From assembly GCA_023213315.1 (NCBI GenBank), contig JAKCPI010015353.1, positions 1-64,000 on the forward strand: a DNA stretch of 64,000 nucleotides, in the 5' to 3' direction. Position numbers and translations under genes: made by a program. Positions 11,890 to 24,300 of this stretch are shown piece by piece. The notes below the pieces were generated by a model that was not told the DNA's origin, did not search any database, and saw only the letters and a list, made by a program, of their open reading frames with translations. Each line of letters begins with the position of its first letter. Position 1 is the stretch's first letter. This stretch comes from Euborellia annulipes (lineage: Eukaryota; Arthropoda; Insecta; Dermaptera; Anisolabididae).

Positions 11890-12075
11890 ACCAGTCGAAA
11901 GGCGCCAGACGACCAACGGAAGATGAGTCAGGCGCAAGCGCAGAAACCAGACAGGGTCGGAAAGTGGGAGGCGAGAGAAGGGAGGGGGAATTTCGCTTGC
12001 TTTATATCAAGCGGGAGGGAGGGAACCAATGGGGAATGGGTGTGAGGGAGGGAACCAATGGGGAATGAGTTAGCC
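11890..12075. promoter_or_regulatory. GC-rich patch, possible promoter or first-exon region
   Basis: In an AT-rich setting this block is GC-rich, with GGCGCCAGACGACC, GGCGCAAGCGCAG and a doubled GGGAACCAATGGGGAATG segment containing inverted CCAAT boxes. An ATG at about 11922 opens a short frame (MSQAQAQKPDR). It lies 3.3 kb upstream of the first recognised exon at 15236 and could be that gene's 5' end, but no splice link can be shown. Confidence 0.25.
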
Positions 12076-12202
12076 TTGGCTCAACAATCTGAGCTATTAT
12101 AAAAATTGGCTTAGTATTGTAATTATTAGTATATAGTATTGTAATTATTAATCCTGATTATTATCAATTTAAGATTTGATCATTTATAATAACGTACCCA
12201 GC

Positions 12203-12484
12203 CATGGGCGTACCCAGCGAGGGGCAGGGGGGCAGCTGCCCCCTAGAACAACAAAAAAAAATTAAATGTTTATAAAGTGATGAAACGAAACAAAATTGGG
12301 CGGATGGCGACGGGGAATGATTCTTTTTGTTAGGACTCGAGGGTTTTTAGGCCTTTAATTCGAAGGCTTTACCTCTTTATATAAAAAATAGCTATGCCAC
12401 AATCTGGACGACCATGATCTGCCCCCCCTGGACGACCATGATCTGACCATGCCCCCCCTAGATTTGATCCTGGGTACGCCCATG
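12203..12484. mobile_element. hAT-type MITE with 8-bp target duplication
   Basis: The ends CATGGGCGTACCCAG and CTGGGTACGCCCATG are inverted repeats, flanked by TACCCAGC on both sides (12195-12202, 12485-12492). The interior includes GGGGCAGCTGCCCCC and poly-C blocks and is non-coding. Confidence 0.85.
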
Positions 12485-12969
12485 TACCCAGCTTAGGTAT
12501 AAGAAGTTTGAGCATCAAAGGTTTTTTCGTTTATGAAATATTTTAACCACACACAAAAAACAAGAAAGTATAAATATTTTGAAGTGATTAAAGTAGCCTA
12601 CCTTATGGGAATGTAACCATTCAAGATGTTTAATGCGAAATAGGTGAAAACAATGTAAGAACTTTCACTTGATTAGAGCAAATTAGATTTCCTAATATGG
12701 CGTCTCAAAGAGTAGTGAAAATGGACCAAAAGCCAAGCCAACTGCGAGTGGAGGAGAAAAGTAGGGATAGGGGAGTGGGGGAAGGTGGAGGATGTCTCTC
12801 CTCATCTAGACCCCACTCGCCTTATTGTTAAAACTATTATCCAATAAAAAAAAATGCTTTCTTTTAAAATTATTAAATAAATTGAAATTTTTTTATTTTC
12901 ACTAAAATTCCTCTACGGTATATTAATGAATTATTTCTCTTAATTAAGCAAAGATCTACGAATTACAAT

Positions 12970-13112
12970 AAAAAAAATCTGGTGTGCTGTGCTTGTCACA
13001 TCAGATTTTTCGTGTCGACATATATATATATAGACTGCCTGGGATCTGAACCCTCCACCCTTGGATGTAAAACGGGAAAAATATTTATATTTTGTTACCA
13101 TGGCAACCATTT
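12970..13112 (+). mobile_element. HP-family fragment
   Basis: AAATCTGGTGTG, TGTCACATCAGATTTTT, GTCGACATATATATA and CCATGGCAACCATTTC match the family's hairpin and early body. An S1-SINE-like scrap (GACTGCCTGGGATCTGAACC) lies inside it at 13030-13050. Confidence 0.55.
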
Positions 13113-13271
13113 CAACTTCAAATTTAATTGCAAAATATATACAGTATATTTTTTTTTTTTTAGAAAACTGTCCTTAGAGATACCATTATTATCCAATATT
13201 ATTAGATCTACTGGTTACTAATTAATTTAAATAAATAAGCAAGGAGTCTAAATGCATGCCATTTGCATTCA

Positions 13272-13740
13272 GGGCCGGATTTAAAAGTATGCCGCCTCTA
13301 GGCTAAAGTCCATTTGCCGCCCCCTCTACATTTCATATTTGCTTACTAGGCTGCAGCCTTTTTAGCCTATTTAGAAATACAGCCAGTGGCGTAAGGAATT
13401 TTAGCTGGGCCCCCAGCAACGTTTTTTTCAACCCTGCGTATATAGGGGTGCATAGAGGCCCGCCCTCCCCCCCCACGAAATTTTTTAAATCTATATACAA
13501 GGTATATACGGGTATAAGGCTAATTTCTAAATTTTTGTTTGAAAAAGTGTGTCGCATAAATAAAAGTAATAAAAAAATGAAATATATATTAATATTTAAG
13601 CAATTTTTTAATAAAATTTTTGTCTTATAGAGGGCTGGGCCCCTGGGGGCTCAAGTGAAAACGGAAAAATGATATATTATAAAAGTAAAGAAGAATATAG
13701 GGGTCTATATAATTTTTTCATGGTCTTGAAAGCCGGCCCC
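13272..13740. mobile_element. Fragments of hAT-like elements
   Basis: CAGGGCCGGATTTAAAAG at 13272 and GCCAGTGGCGTAAGGAATTT at 13381 look like hAT-type termini. GGGCTGGGCCCCTGGGGGCT (13632) recurs in similar form at 16080-16100 and 16180-16200, so 13381-13740 and 15890-16290 belong to one element family. No target duplications were resolved. Confidence 0.45.
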
Positions 13741-13976
13741 GGGTCTCCCCGCATCGCGGGGTTTGCGGGGTCGAAAAAGATAAAATATCATTTCCCCTGG
13801 ACATTACGGATTACTAGAACAAAATATGATAGATGGGTTGCTTGACTAAAGGCGTACTCTGACTATCCCAGTTTCTGCAATGTGACTTTTAGTATGTCTC
13901 AACAAACAATTATTGTTGTTGGCTGTCATAACACCTATTACCCAAAAAAGGGATGTAAATGGGTGATATTTTTTGC

Positions 13977-15055
13977 TTACAAGGAGAGTACACGGTTGAC
14001 TCGTCACCGATTTTGATCTCCTTTTATTTGGTGAATCTATACTGAAAAATATTTGTATTCTGATCGAACTTTTCGTCCAATGCGCCCTGTAACAATTTTT
14101 TTCTCATCTGAAATTTTAAAATCTGAAAAGGATTGTTATAAGGCTCAAAGAAAAGCATATCAACAACAACAACTGATAGCGTAACGTGTAGAGGAGAGGG
14201 TTAGAAATCCAGGGATCCCAAGTTCAAAACCTGGGTTGTCATTTTTTTTTTTTTTGAATTATTTATTATAAAAAAAATAAATATTATATTATATTATAAA
14301 AATATTTTATTTATATTTGCGACATATTTATTACATATTTATACAGAAAACAATGAATAATAAATCAATTAGATACTGTATATTGTATTTATGTCCGAAA
14401 AAATATTACCTTTTTTTAGAGACGCAAAATTTTTGCCACCAGCGAAACCAAAATTTTCTTCATGTGCCGTTCGCGGAACATTTCCTCTTTGTGGAGCCAA
14501 CATTATCGCGCTATGGGGTTGCGCAAACATTTCGGGGGGGGGGGGCGAGACCCATTATTGGCTCTATATTCCTATATATGTACGGTATATGCCCTCGACC
14601 CCTCGACCTCCCCCTTATATACGCCCCTGAATTATTCATTTATATATCTAATTTACTTATTATTCATTGTTTTCTGTATAAATATGTAATAAATATGTCG
14701 CAAATATAAATAAAATATTTTTATAATATAATATAATATTTATTTTTTATATAATAAATAATACAAAAAAAAAAAAAAAAAGACAACCCAGGTTTTGAAC
14801 TTGGGATCCCTGGATTACAAATCCACTCCTCTACGCGTTACGCTATCAGTTGTTGTTGTTAATATGCTTTTCTTTGAGCCTTATAACAATCCTTTTCAGA
14901 TTTTAAAATTTCAGATGAGAAAAAAAATTGTTACAGGGCGCATTGGACGAAAAGTTCGATCAGAATGCAAATATTTTTCAGTATAGATTCACCAAATAAA
15001 AGGAGATCACAATCGGTGACGAGTCAACCGTGTACTCTCCTTGTTAGAGTAAAAT
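13977..15055. mobile_element. Foldback element with tRNA-like segments in both arms
   Basis: The left arm (about 13977-14390) and right arm (about 14640-15055) are inverted copies; the outer ends carry AAGGAGAGTACACGGTTGAC and its complement. Each arm holds a tRNA-like stretch (left 14177-14240, right 14790-14853): GATAGCGTAACG, an anticodon-stem-like GGATTTGTAATCC in the right-arm copy, and a B-box-like GTTCAAAACC, followed by a T-run. The 250-bp loop has GGGGGG and TTCGCGGAAC. ORFs at 14317-14709 are loop artefacts. Confidence 0.7.
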
Positions 15056-15235
15056 CGCCTATTCTGTTCGTTTTGGTCCATAACCATTCATTGGAGACTG
15101 TAAAATAGTATCAGGACAGGAGTGAGTTTTTATTCACCAATTAATTTTTAGTAAAGATTGTTTTCTCTTGTATATAACATAGTAAAGTTTGGTTGTTTAC
15201 CATATTTTATACTAAACGATGATTGTTTTTTTTAG

Positions 15236-15340
15236 ACATCACCAACATCACCTTCACCAGTAAATAGTTTTGATGACGAAATAGATGACGAAACTCCGGT
15301 ATCCACAGAAGACTGGGATAGTCCTGAAGGAATTATTTCG
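15236..15340 (+). CDS. Exon 1 seen, Ser/Pro-acidic (35 codons)
   Basis: The acceptor is TTTTTTTTAG and the donor GTAAGA. The reading begins TSPTSPSPVNSFDDEIDDE and ends in a DWDSPEGIIS stretch. No start codon or signal peptide is present, so the 5' exons are missing. Confidence 0.7.
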
Positions 15341-18300
15341 GTAAGAAGAAAAGGGTTTTTTTCATAGAGCAAAAATAAAACAATCTATTTAACTGCAGTA
15401 TTGTTTTTATAAAGCGAGGTTCGAGTGTCCGAGAGTCCGTAGATGAAGAAAAACAAGAGGCTACATTTGCAGGAAGACAATTCGCAGGTGTGCCACAAAC
15501 GAGTCACTATCGTGAGCCTATAAGAGAAAGTCCCAAAAGGGCGGCTTATGCAAGAAGACAATACACCGGCAGGCCTCAAAGAAATGTTCCACAAGGGACT
15601 CACTACGGTGGGCCTCCTAGAGAAAGTCCCCAAAAGGCTGCTTATGCAACAAGACAATTCGCCAGTGGTCCAGAAGATTTAAATCCACCGTCAAGAGGAG
15701 ATCCTTATGCAGGAAATGCTTCTGATAAACCCCGGGGACATATCTGCAAAGGGGGGCAATGCAAAGGAAAATGTCAGAGTAAATGCAACGCGGCGCCTTG
15801 GGAAGATTTCAATGTAATTATTATTAATTAATGATTCACTATTTTAATAATTAATACAAATTAACGAGTTGAATAAAAAAATAGATATCAGGGGCGTATA
15901 TAATGGGGGTGGGGCGAGGGGTCCCTAGCCGAAATTACTCAAATCTATAAACATATATACGTGTATATAGCCAATATCTATTATTTTGTTTGAAAAAGTG
16001 CGACGCATAAATAAAAGAAATAAAAAATGAAATATATTAATATAAGCAATTTTTTTAATAAAACTTTTGTCTTTGAGAGGAGCGGGCCCCTTGGGGCTCA
16101 GGTAAAATAAAAATAAATTGGTGGAAAACAGAAAAATTTGGATTGAAAAAAAAAATTTACGAAAATTTGTCTTTTGAGAGGGCCAGGCCCCTCGGGGCTG
16201 AGGTATAACCGGTATTTTAAAAATATTTTTGGATATGGGGAGGGGTATTTAAAAATGAGGTCAAGCCCTCACCCGAAAAAAAATTCTACGACCCTGATAA
16301 ATATAAAGGTAGATCTAATAAAAATATATTAATATTCTAATGTATTTTTTTCTTGTTCCAGTATTGTCCACATGTTTCTAATCAATTCTACACTTATGAG
16401 GTTGGTTTTTTTTTTACTTTGATAATATTTATTCATTTAACAGTATTTATTTATTTTTTTTATTTTTGCCACCAACAGCCTCAAACGGTTTTCCCTTCGT
16501 CGGTACGTGTCAGTAGACGTAAAACACCAGAGCGGGTCTTTAGACAAAGAAGAATTGAAGTTTGTATACGAGTTTAAGATTAATCCAATTAAATGTTTAT
16601 TTGAAAATAATTTATATATGGACCCTGTTAAGCATTAGTGTGTCAAGCGCCAGCTACCGAGTTTTGAGAAAATTAACATTAAAGTTTTTTGTTTTGATTA
16701 AATTATATATAATTTTTTTTGTCAATTGTGCAAGTAACATTAAATATAAATTTTTTTAGGACATATTTCATAAAAAAATACTATTAATTATAGCATTTGA
16801 AACAATATTCCGTGCTTAACTCAATTTTTAATTTTTTGGCGCTTGACACACTAATGCATAACATGGTCCATATATATATATAAAATCCAAAATTTACAAT
16901 TGCCACTCTCAACGTCCAGTTTGTTAGTCAAAATTTATTGAGATTCTGTTCGTTACGTAGGCAGTCTCGAAAGACGGGATTTTTTAAATTCTAAAGGCCC
17001 GAAAACGTCCCCTAAGTTCGGACTGTATTGTAAAGTTTAAAATTCTTGAAGTAGCCATCACAAAACCGTTATCAAAACGATAAACACAAAAAAATAAACT
17101 TGACTATCTTTGATCGTTTGAATAAACAAAATCGTCGCTTATTTTGACATGGGTTTTTGTCAATTTAAATTCGTTTTCATTTAAAAATATACAAAAAGAA
17201 AAAAATAAAATTTTAATTATCGTCTGAGATGATGGGAAGCCAATTAAATTAAAGATAAAAACTTCTCTCACTCTTTCTTAGGTAAACATTTCACGTTAAA
17301 ATAAAGTGTAGAGATGCGAAAAATAGCTCTTAAAATGTAAAAAAAAATAAAATAGCTTTTAAAAAATGGCTAATTATAAAATTTTTTTTCTCTTCTTTTA
17401 TTACTTGCTTTGCAAAAGCGGACATATATATTTAAATTTATTTTAGCTGATGAATGAAGTTAATTCTTTACTGAACCTAAAATAAAAAAGTGCATTCTTT
17501 TATTTAAATGATATAGAATTAAGTACAGGGACGTCATTTAAGGGGGTGGGGCAGGGACATTTTGGAAAAAATAGTAAATTCTGAGCTTAGCCGCTAAATA
17601 CAAACTCACATTCTTTCTTTTAAATAAATATAGAAGATGATATAGATAAACATATAGAGGTATATATATTAGGGTTGATCAAATGAAAAGGTACGAAACA
17701 ACGTAAAAACGTAACAGTTAAATATTTGCAAATTCCGCCATGGGACAACGTAGCTAGACATCTCTGGATGCGATTGGAGTCTCTGACTTCGATCGGAGCA
17801 TACGCGGGCAACCGCATTCACAGGAGAAAGCAGTGGCTCTTTCAAAAGCGGCGTCCAAATGATGCTTCATTCCGTATGAGGACAGGATGGCGTTCGCGTT
17901 GCCAAATTCGACGATTGAGGAGTAGCGAAGTGTTATCCGATTTCTGACCGCGGAAGGTGAGAAACTGGCAGCTATTCATCGCCGGATGGTGACCGTTTAC
18001 GCTGCTGACGGGACGGGGGTGTGATTCTGCTCCATGATAACGCGCATCCACATGCCTCCAGAGTCACACATATTTAACTGGTCAAGTTCAAGTGGAAGAC
18101 GTTGGACCATCCGCCCTACAGTACGGACGTGTCGCCCTGCGATTTCCATATGTTTGGTCCACTGAAGAAACATCTAAAAGGGAAGCGCTTCAAACTCGGA
18201 CGGTGTACTCATGGATGCTGTGAAGGACTGGACCTCGTCACGGCCACACCAATTTTGGGAACAAGGAATCCTGCGGCTTGTTCATCAGTGGGATCGTTGT

Positions 18301-21300
18301 GCTCAGGCCTATGATGTATATTTTGAATAAAGTCTACATTTGAACCCACAGTGTCGTTTCGTACCTTTTCATTTGATCAATATGTTTATATGTTTATATA
18401 TTAAGTAAAAAATGACCCCCCAAGCAAAAACTGAAATGTCGTCACTGATTAAGTATTATCGCAAGTGATTTTGTTTTCTCGTTTAAAAAGTATATAAAAT
18501 TTTTTACAATAATGATATGGACTGTTATTCATGAAGGAACCAAGCGTCATTAACCTAAAACTGCAATAAGGGGCATTTCATTTGCACAATTGTAAACAAA
18601 CCCAATGGCAATGTCTTTTTTTCTTCTTTTATACAAAAAAAAAAAAAAATTAACAGAGAGTAAAGTGATTTAAATAAAAAACTAGATCTTTTTCCCTACA
18701 AGATGGCGGTATTATCTCAATTTCGATCATAATGGCGCTTGGTTCCTTTATGCATTACATGGTCCATATGCTGATATTTCATGCTACACAGGAGTCATGG
18801 AATTTCGACCCTAGAAATATTAAAAGATCAGTAATAAAAGAAAAGAATTTGTTAACAGGTTAGAAAAAATTTTAAAAAATTTCCTTCTAAGTTTTTAAAT
18901 AATTTTTTTTTTCGCACCGTTTCTAAATACCGTATATAAATTAATTATTGTTATTCAAGTTAATATTTTATTTCAAAAAATTAATTTTTCTAATGAATTC
19001 CGAAACCGAGCTGGCATAATCAAATTATATTTTTTCTCCCTCTTTTTATAAATTATATTTATATAAAACATTTTTAAAGTTTAATTCCATAAAAAATTGG
19101 ACATCATTTGAAATCTAATTAAATAATGAAAAAAAATGGATTTACATAATGTAAAAACTCATATATATATATATATATTTTTTTTGCTAGGATGCCCAAC
19201 CGTGTATTTGCACTCGTGAGGATGTTGTGGTCCATGAACAACGCTCTCATAATAATTCAGTAAGTTCCAGAGTTGTATTTTTTTTTTTAATGGAACGTTT
19301 ATTATATTATTTTAACATTACTTTCTTCTACCTCTAAACTGTATATGTTACGGTCCAGACGTCGTTTTGCACAACTTTTGTCTGGCAGTTCAACACGTTG
19401 CAGTTAAAACGTTGGTGTGGACAGGAAATTTGGAGTTTTGAGCGGCGGGAAGACGGTACAGTTGCAGCGATAACTGAGCAAATTAGCTTTGAAATCCATG
19501 ACTGTGGGACAAGTCGGTGCAGTGGACGCTTGCTCCATGTTCCGAATCGTTTTGTCCTCAGTTTTCCCTAATCACTCCACGATGGCTGACCTTCGGCAAT
19601 GTTCTAGAGAGTTTTTAACTGATTTTATTGCACTTTATGAAAGTTTCCCATGTATTTGGCTTGTTAAATCGAAGGAGTATAGTAACAGGGAGGCAACAAT
19701 GTAATGTGGGAAAAGTCCCGCTTTTTAAAAGCCACTTACGCGACCACTTCGAACTCCCGGTTCTTCTAAGATGTTCTAATCTTTTTTTCTAACGAGAGAG
19801 CATGCAAAAATTGACCACAGGAGAACTCCCATGACGATATCGCACAAGACTGAGCAAAAAATACAAATATGACTGACCGTCTGGACACTCAAAATTACAA
19901 CGTTTTCACCCGTCTTAAGACCGCAAAAAAGGTTAAATATTATTATTATTATTTTAAGCAAAGGCCCTGGGCGTTTGCACCAATTGGCCAGCAAGAACAA
20001 TATATGTGAATATATAGAGAGAGAAAGTATTAGATTCATGTCAAAAATTCGATGTCGAGATTTTGATGGATATACAGGTTTTGAGGTCCCCTAAATCCAA
20101 AAAAGTGGTTTTCGCGACATGCCTCCATGGTCTGTCTGTGAACAAAATATCTCAAGAACGGAAAGAGCTAGGTCGAAATTTTATATTTAAGTTAGGCACC
20201 CCCCCCCCTGGGACGTGACAAGAAGCTTTTGAACAAAATTAGCCAAAGAGTACTAGTACTTTACTAAAGTAATTTTTCAGTTTTTTCGATTTTCTCAAAA
20301 TTCGCTCCAACGATTTTTTTTTAATTCATAAATCAACTGTTTTTTAGATGCTCTTTAAAATGTATATTCTCATTTTGCCGTTGAAATCTTCTGAAGACCA
20401 CTTTAATCTTGTACTTCATAGGAAAGATAGGAGAAATGATTTCCATGGTAGCAAAATATAAATAAATTTTCCCATGTTTATAAATTTTATATTCTTGAAT
20501 TCTAATTTATCGATGGAAAACTAAATATGTGTCGACACAAAAAATCTGGTGTGACAAGCACAGAACAGAACCTTCGGTAATCGAAAGTTGTGTGCTGTGA
20601 GACCAGTCACACCAGATTTTTTAAATTTAGTGAATAGGTTGACCGAACATAAGAAGCAATATTTTCAAACATAAATTTTCAAATATTTAGTTATTTATTC
20701 ACGTATATTTCTACAAAATAAGATGATTAAAAGATAAGTCATGTGGCGTTAAAGAGACAGCTATCTGGGTCAGGCAAATTCTTTTTTGTTTTTGTTTGTT
20801 GTTGGATGTGATTATACACTGGACTGAACGTGATGAAAAAAATGCAAGGTTTTAATTTAAATAATCTGATTTCAGATGGTAGCTGAGCCCCAAGGGAGTT
20901 TCAATGGAAACACGATTCCGACGCCTTTGAGAAAAGAAGAAAGGCCAAGGAATAATTCGCAAAGATCAAACGCCTTCCCTCAGGTAGAGAATGCAATCAA
21001 ACACTTCTATTCTCTCTTGTCTCATTCTTTTAACATTAATATACACCATTGTAATAAGATATCTCATTATTATTGCTTTTTTATTTTTTTCCATGGAAGA
21101 AGACTTTAAACAAAATTAATTCTTGGTTCGTTTTACCTTTTATTAATTTTAATAAAAATAAGTTTATATTAAATTGATATTAAAATACAAATATAAGTAG
21201 ACCTAAGTAACCACCTACTCAGGGGCGCCGGAACGAATTTGAATCAGGAGGGGGGGGGGGCAAAAATTTTTTTTTTAGAAAATTAAAATAATTTAATATG

Positions 21301-24300
21301 TTCAAATAGTATAATACAAAAACAAATCTACTATAAAGCTTTAAAAATTTTAAATAAAATCACAATTTTAATAAAATTAAAATTTTAAAAAATTTGCTAG
21401 TGATTTGATCAAGATTTTTTAAGCTATATTTATACTATTTGAAGGAAATAAATATTTTTAATTTAATTCAATATAAAATGTTTTTAGAAATTAGAAATAC
21501 AATACGGTCTATATAAAATATTTTGGAAAAAAATGAATTTTTTACTCTTTTTAATTTAAAAGATTTTATTTTTCAAAAGTAAAAATGTATTATTTTTCAA
21601 AATAAATAAAAGAAGGCATATTGCCCCCCTCTGCCCCCCTCTTATAGGATGCCAGGGGGGGGGCAATAATACCCTTGCCCCCCCTCCCCCCCGTTCCTGC
21701 GCCTATGCACCTACTCAGTAACTAGGTGGGGGGCTAAGGGGCCCACTCGCCAGAGGAGGGGAAAAACCAACCCAAAAAACATCCTTGGTAATAATAATCC
21801 GAAAATTATTGATTATTTATAAGAAGTAAAATTGTAATCTATTATCTAGGAAATATCTAAAAATGGGGGAGGTGGTTCTGTAACCGTATCGCCATGCAGA
21901 GATCCCTATTATTCTTATTGGCCTCCTCAACAACCCTGCCAACCTTGTTTAGGAACTCAATTTCAACAACCTCAAGAGGTAGGTTTCAAACTACTTTTCA
22001 AAAAGTATCGTTATAAAGTTTTAATCATTTTTTTTTTTTTATTGATAAAAATTCCTCGTCATTTCTATTATTGCTTTAAAGAGAGATAAATACTTTTCCT
22101 TTTCTGATATATAATTTTAAACATAGCGGAATATCGATTAGTAATATTTTTTCCTTTTATGTTGTTTGTTTTATCTAGAGTTGTAGGGATGAATATGAGT
22201 TCCAAATGCGGGCTTTGAAAGCACTGGTGAGTTGATCTCTTCGTTTTTTTTTTTCTTTCTTTCAATCTGATATTTGGTTTTTTATTTTTATAGAGACAAA
22301 CGTTGAATAACATCCGAGAGCCAGGAGAACTTTACAGAGATGTAAGCTTCCTCAAAAAACAAGAATATATTCTGATAAGTAAAGACCGGCGGGCCCGAGC
22401 CAGCTGGAGGGAGGGTCCAGGGGGGCGCGAAGCCCGCCGAAGGCTAGTACATAAATATTTCTTATGGGAGAAATCCTAACTTTAGGAATTAATAACTCAA
22501 AAAGTTAAAGGAATTTCGGGATGAAAATATTTTTTCTGTAATCCCTAGAAGGTCATCTTTAAGCCTAAAAAATTTCGTTTCAAAATTCCAACGGGAAGCC
22601 AACGGCAGAGGGACAGACAGTCGGCGAATTATATAAATAGATAATATCATAATTTAGTAGTAAGGGTCAAGCAAGGGCAAGGGCGGATACAAAGGGGGGG
22701 GGGGGGGTTAACGGGGGTGATTACCCCCCTGAGATTTGAAAAAAATGCTTTTTTTCAAAAAAAAAATTTATTTTTAATGTAAAATTTTAAAAATTATTAA
22801 TTAAAAATTTGATTTGTATTTATATTCTGGCAAACAAGTACAGAATGCGCCTTTAAATTACCGAAATTAAGGAAAAATTGTGTGCTGTGCGACCAGCCAC
22901 ACCAGATTACCCCCCCCCCCCCGAGAAACACCTCTGGATCCGCTCTTGGTTAATGGCGGATCACGAGTTTTTCAGAGGGGGGGGGTAATCTGGTGTAAGT
23001 GGCCGCACAGAACTCGACTAAAGTTGCATTCTGTACTTGTTTTTCAGAATATAGACCTATACACAAATAAAATTTTTAAGTAGTATTTTTTTCAAATTTT
23101 ATATTAAAAATAAATGTATCCCCCATCGGTATGAGTAGAGCTTTTTGCTAGAGTTGCTTATAAGATGCTTTTTTTCAAATATTATACTTATTGAACAACT
23201 TTTTATTCAATATTTGTATACTTTTTTTAAGCACTTTTTTTTCATATTTTTGTGATCCGGTCTTTACTGAGAAGTATTGAATAAAATAAAAATTTTAAGT
23301 ATAAGAAAGACCCTTTCAATATTCATCAAAAAGACTTGAATAAATGAATTAGAAATTAATTTTCTGAATTCTCAAAAGAAAACATAGAGCTACAATTTCC
23401 CCCTATATTACTTCTTTAATATATAATTTAATTATTTTTTTTTTATGTGACTTTATTTTTATTATTCCTTTGGTTCTAAGAGAAAAACGGAAAATGAGAT
23501 ATTCCTACATCTCTAATCTTTTTAAAACAAGCGACGAATGAAAGAAAGACGGTTTAACTGTTTAATATTGCATGCCACCTCAATAAATAAAAGTCCTTTT
23601 TTTGTTCTTTTCTCTTTTATGAAATATTAATTTAATTTTTTTTTTTTTTGACTCCTTTCGGGTTCTATTTCAACTTCAAGTCGACTTCGCCCGGGTCAGA
23701 ATCCTCTCAGAAGGTTAGTATTTCATTGTTTTATTATTTATTTATTAATAAGTTTTCTTTTATAAAGATAAATAGGTGTTTCTACATAAATAGATTTAAA
23801 AATTGAGCTGATGGCCAAAAACCCTTTTCTACTATTCCAGAAAGCAGCGCGTTTGGTTCAATTCAAAAAATACAATATATCCAATAAAAAAAATTGGTGC
23901 TTGTCACACACCATTTAATTTTTAATAAATAATTCCAAAAATTAAGCACAGAGGAAGAGAATTATAAAAATTTTGAGGTAGAATTTTTTTAACAACTATA
24001 TGTTAAGTTAAAAGTATGTGTTGAGGACGTCACACGGGGTCCTGTGCTAGGTATTGTATGCGAGCTTCCTATTTGAAGCCCGCCGAAAGGGGGCACGGCA
24101 GCTAGTCGTTTTTCACGCGCGGAGGTAATTTTGTTTCATTCATTTAAAGAGTGAACGACGTTGGGGGGAACATCTCACTAATGGCCAGAATTCAAATTAT
24201 ACACATATGCGATAATTCCAAAAATTTTATAATTTCAAAAATTAACCCTATTTCGGGGGAGAGAGGGGATGATGCCCCCTGAGCCCCCTAGAAATGTGCC

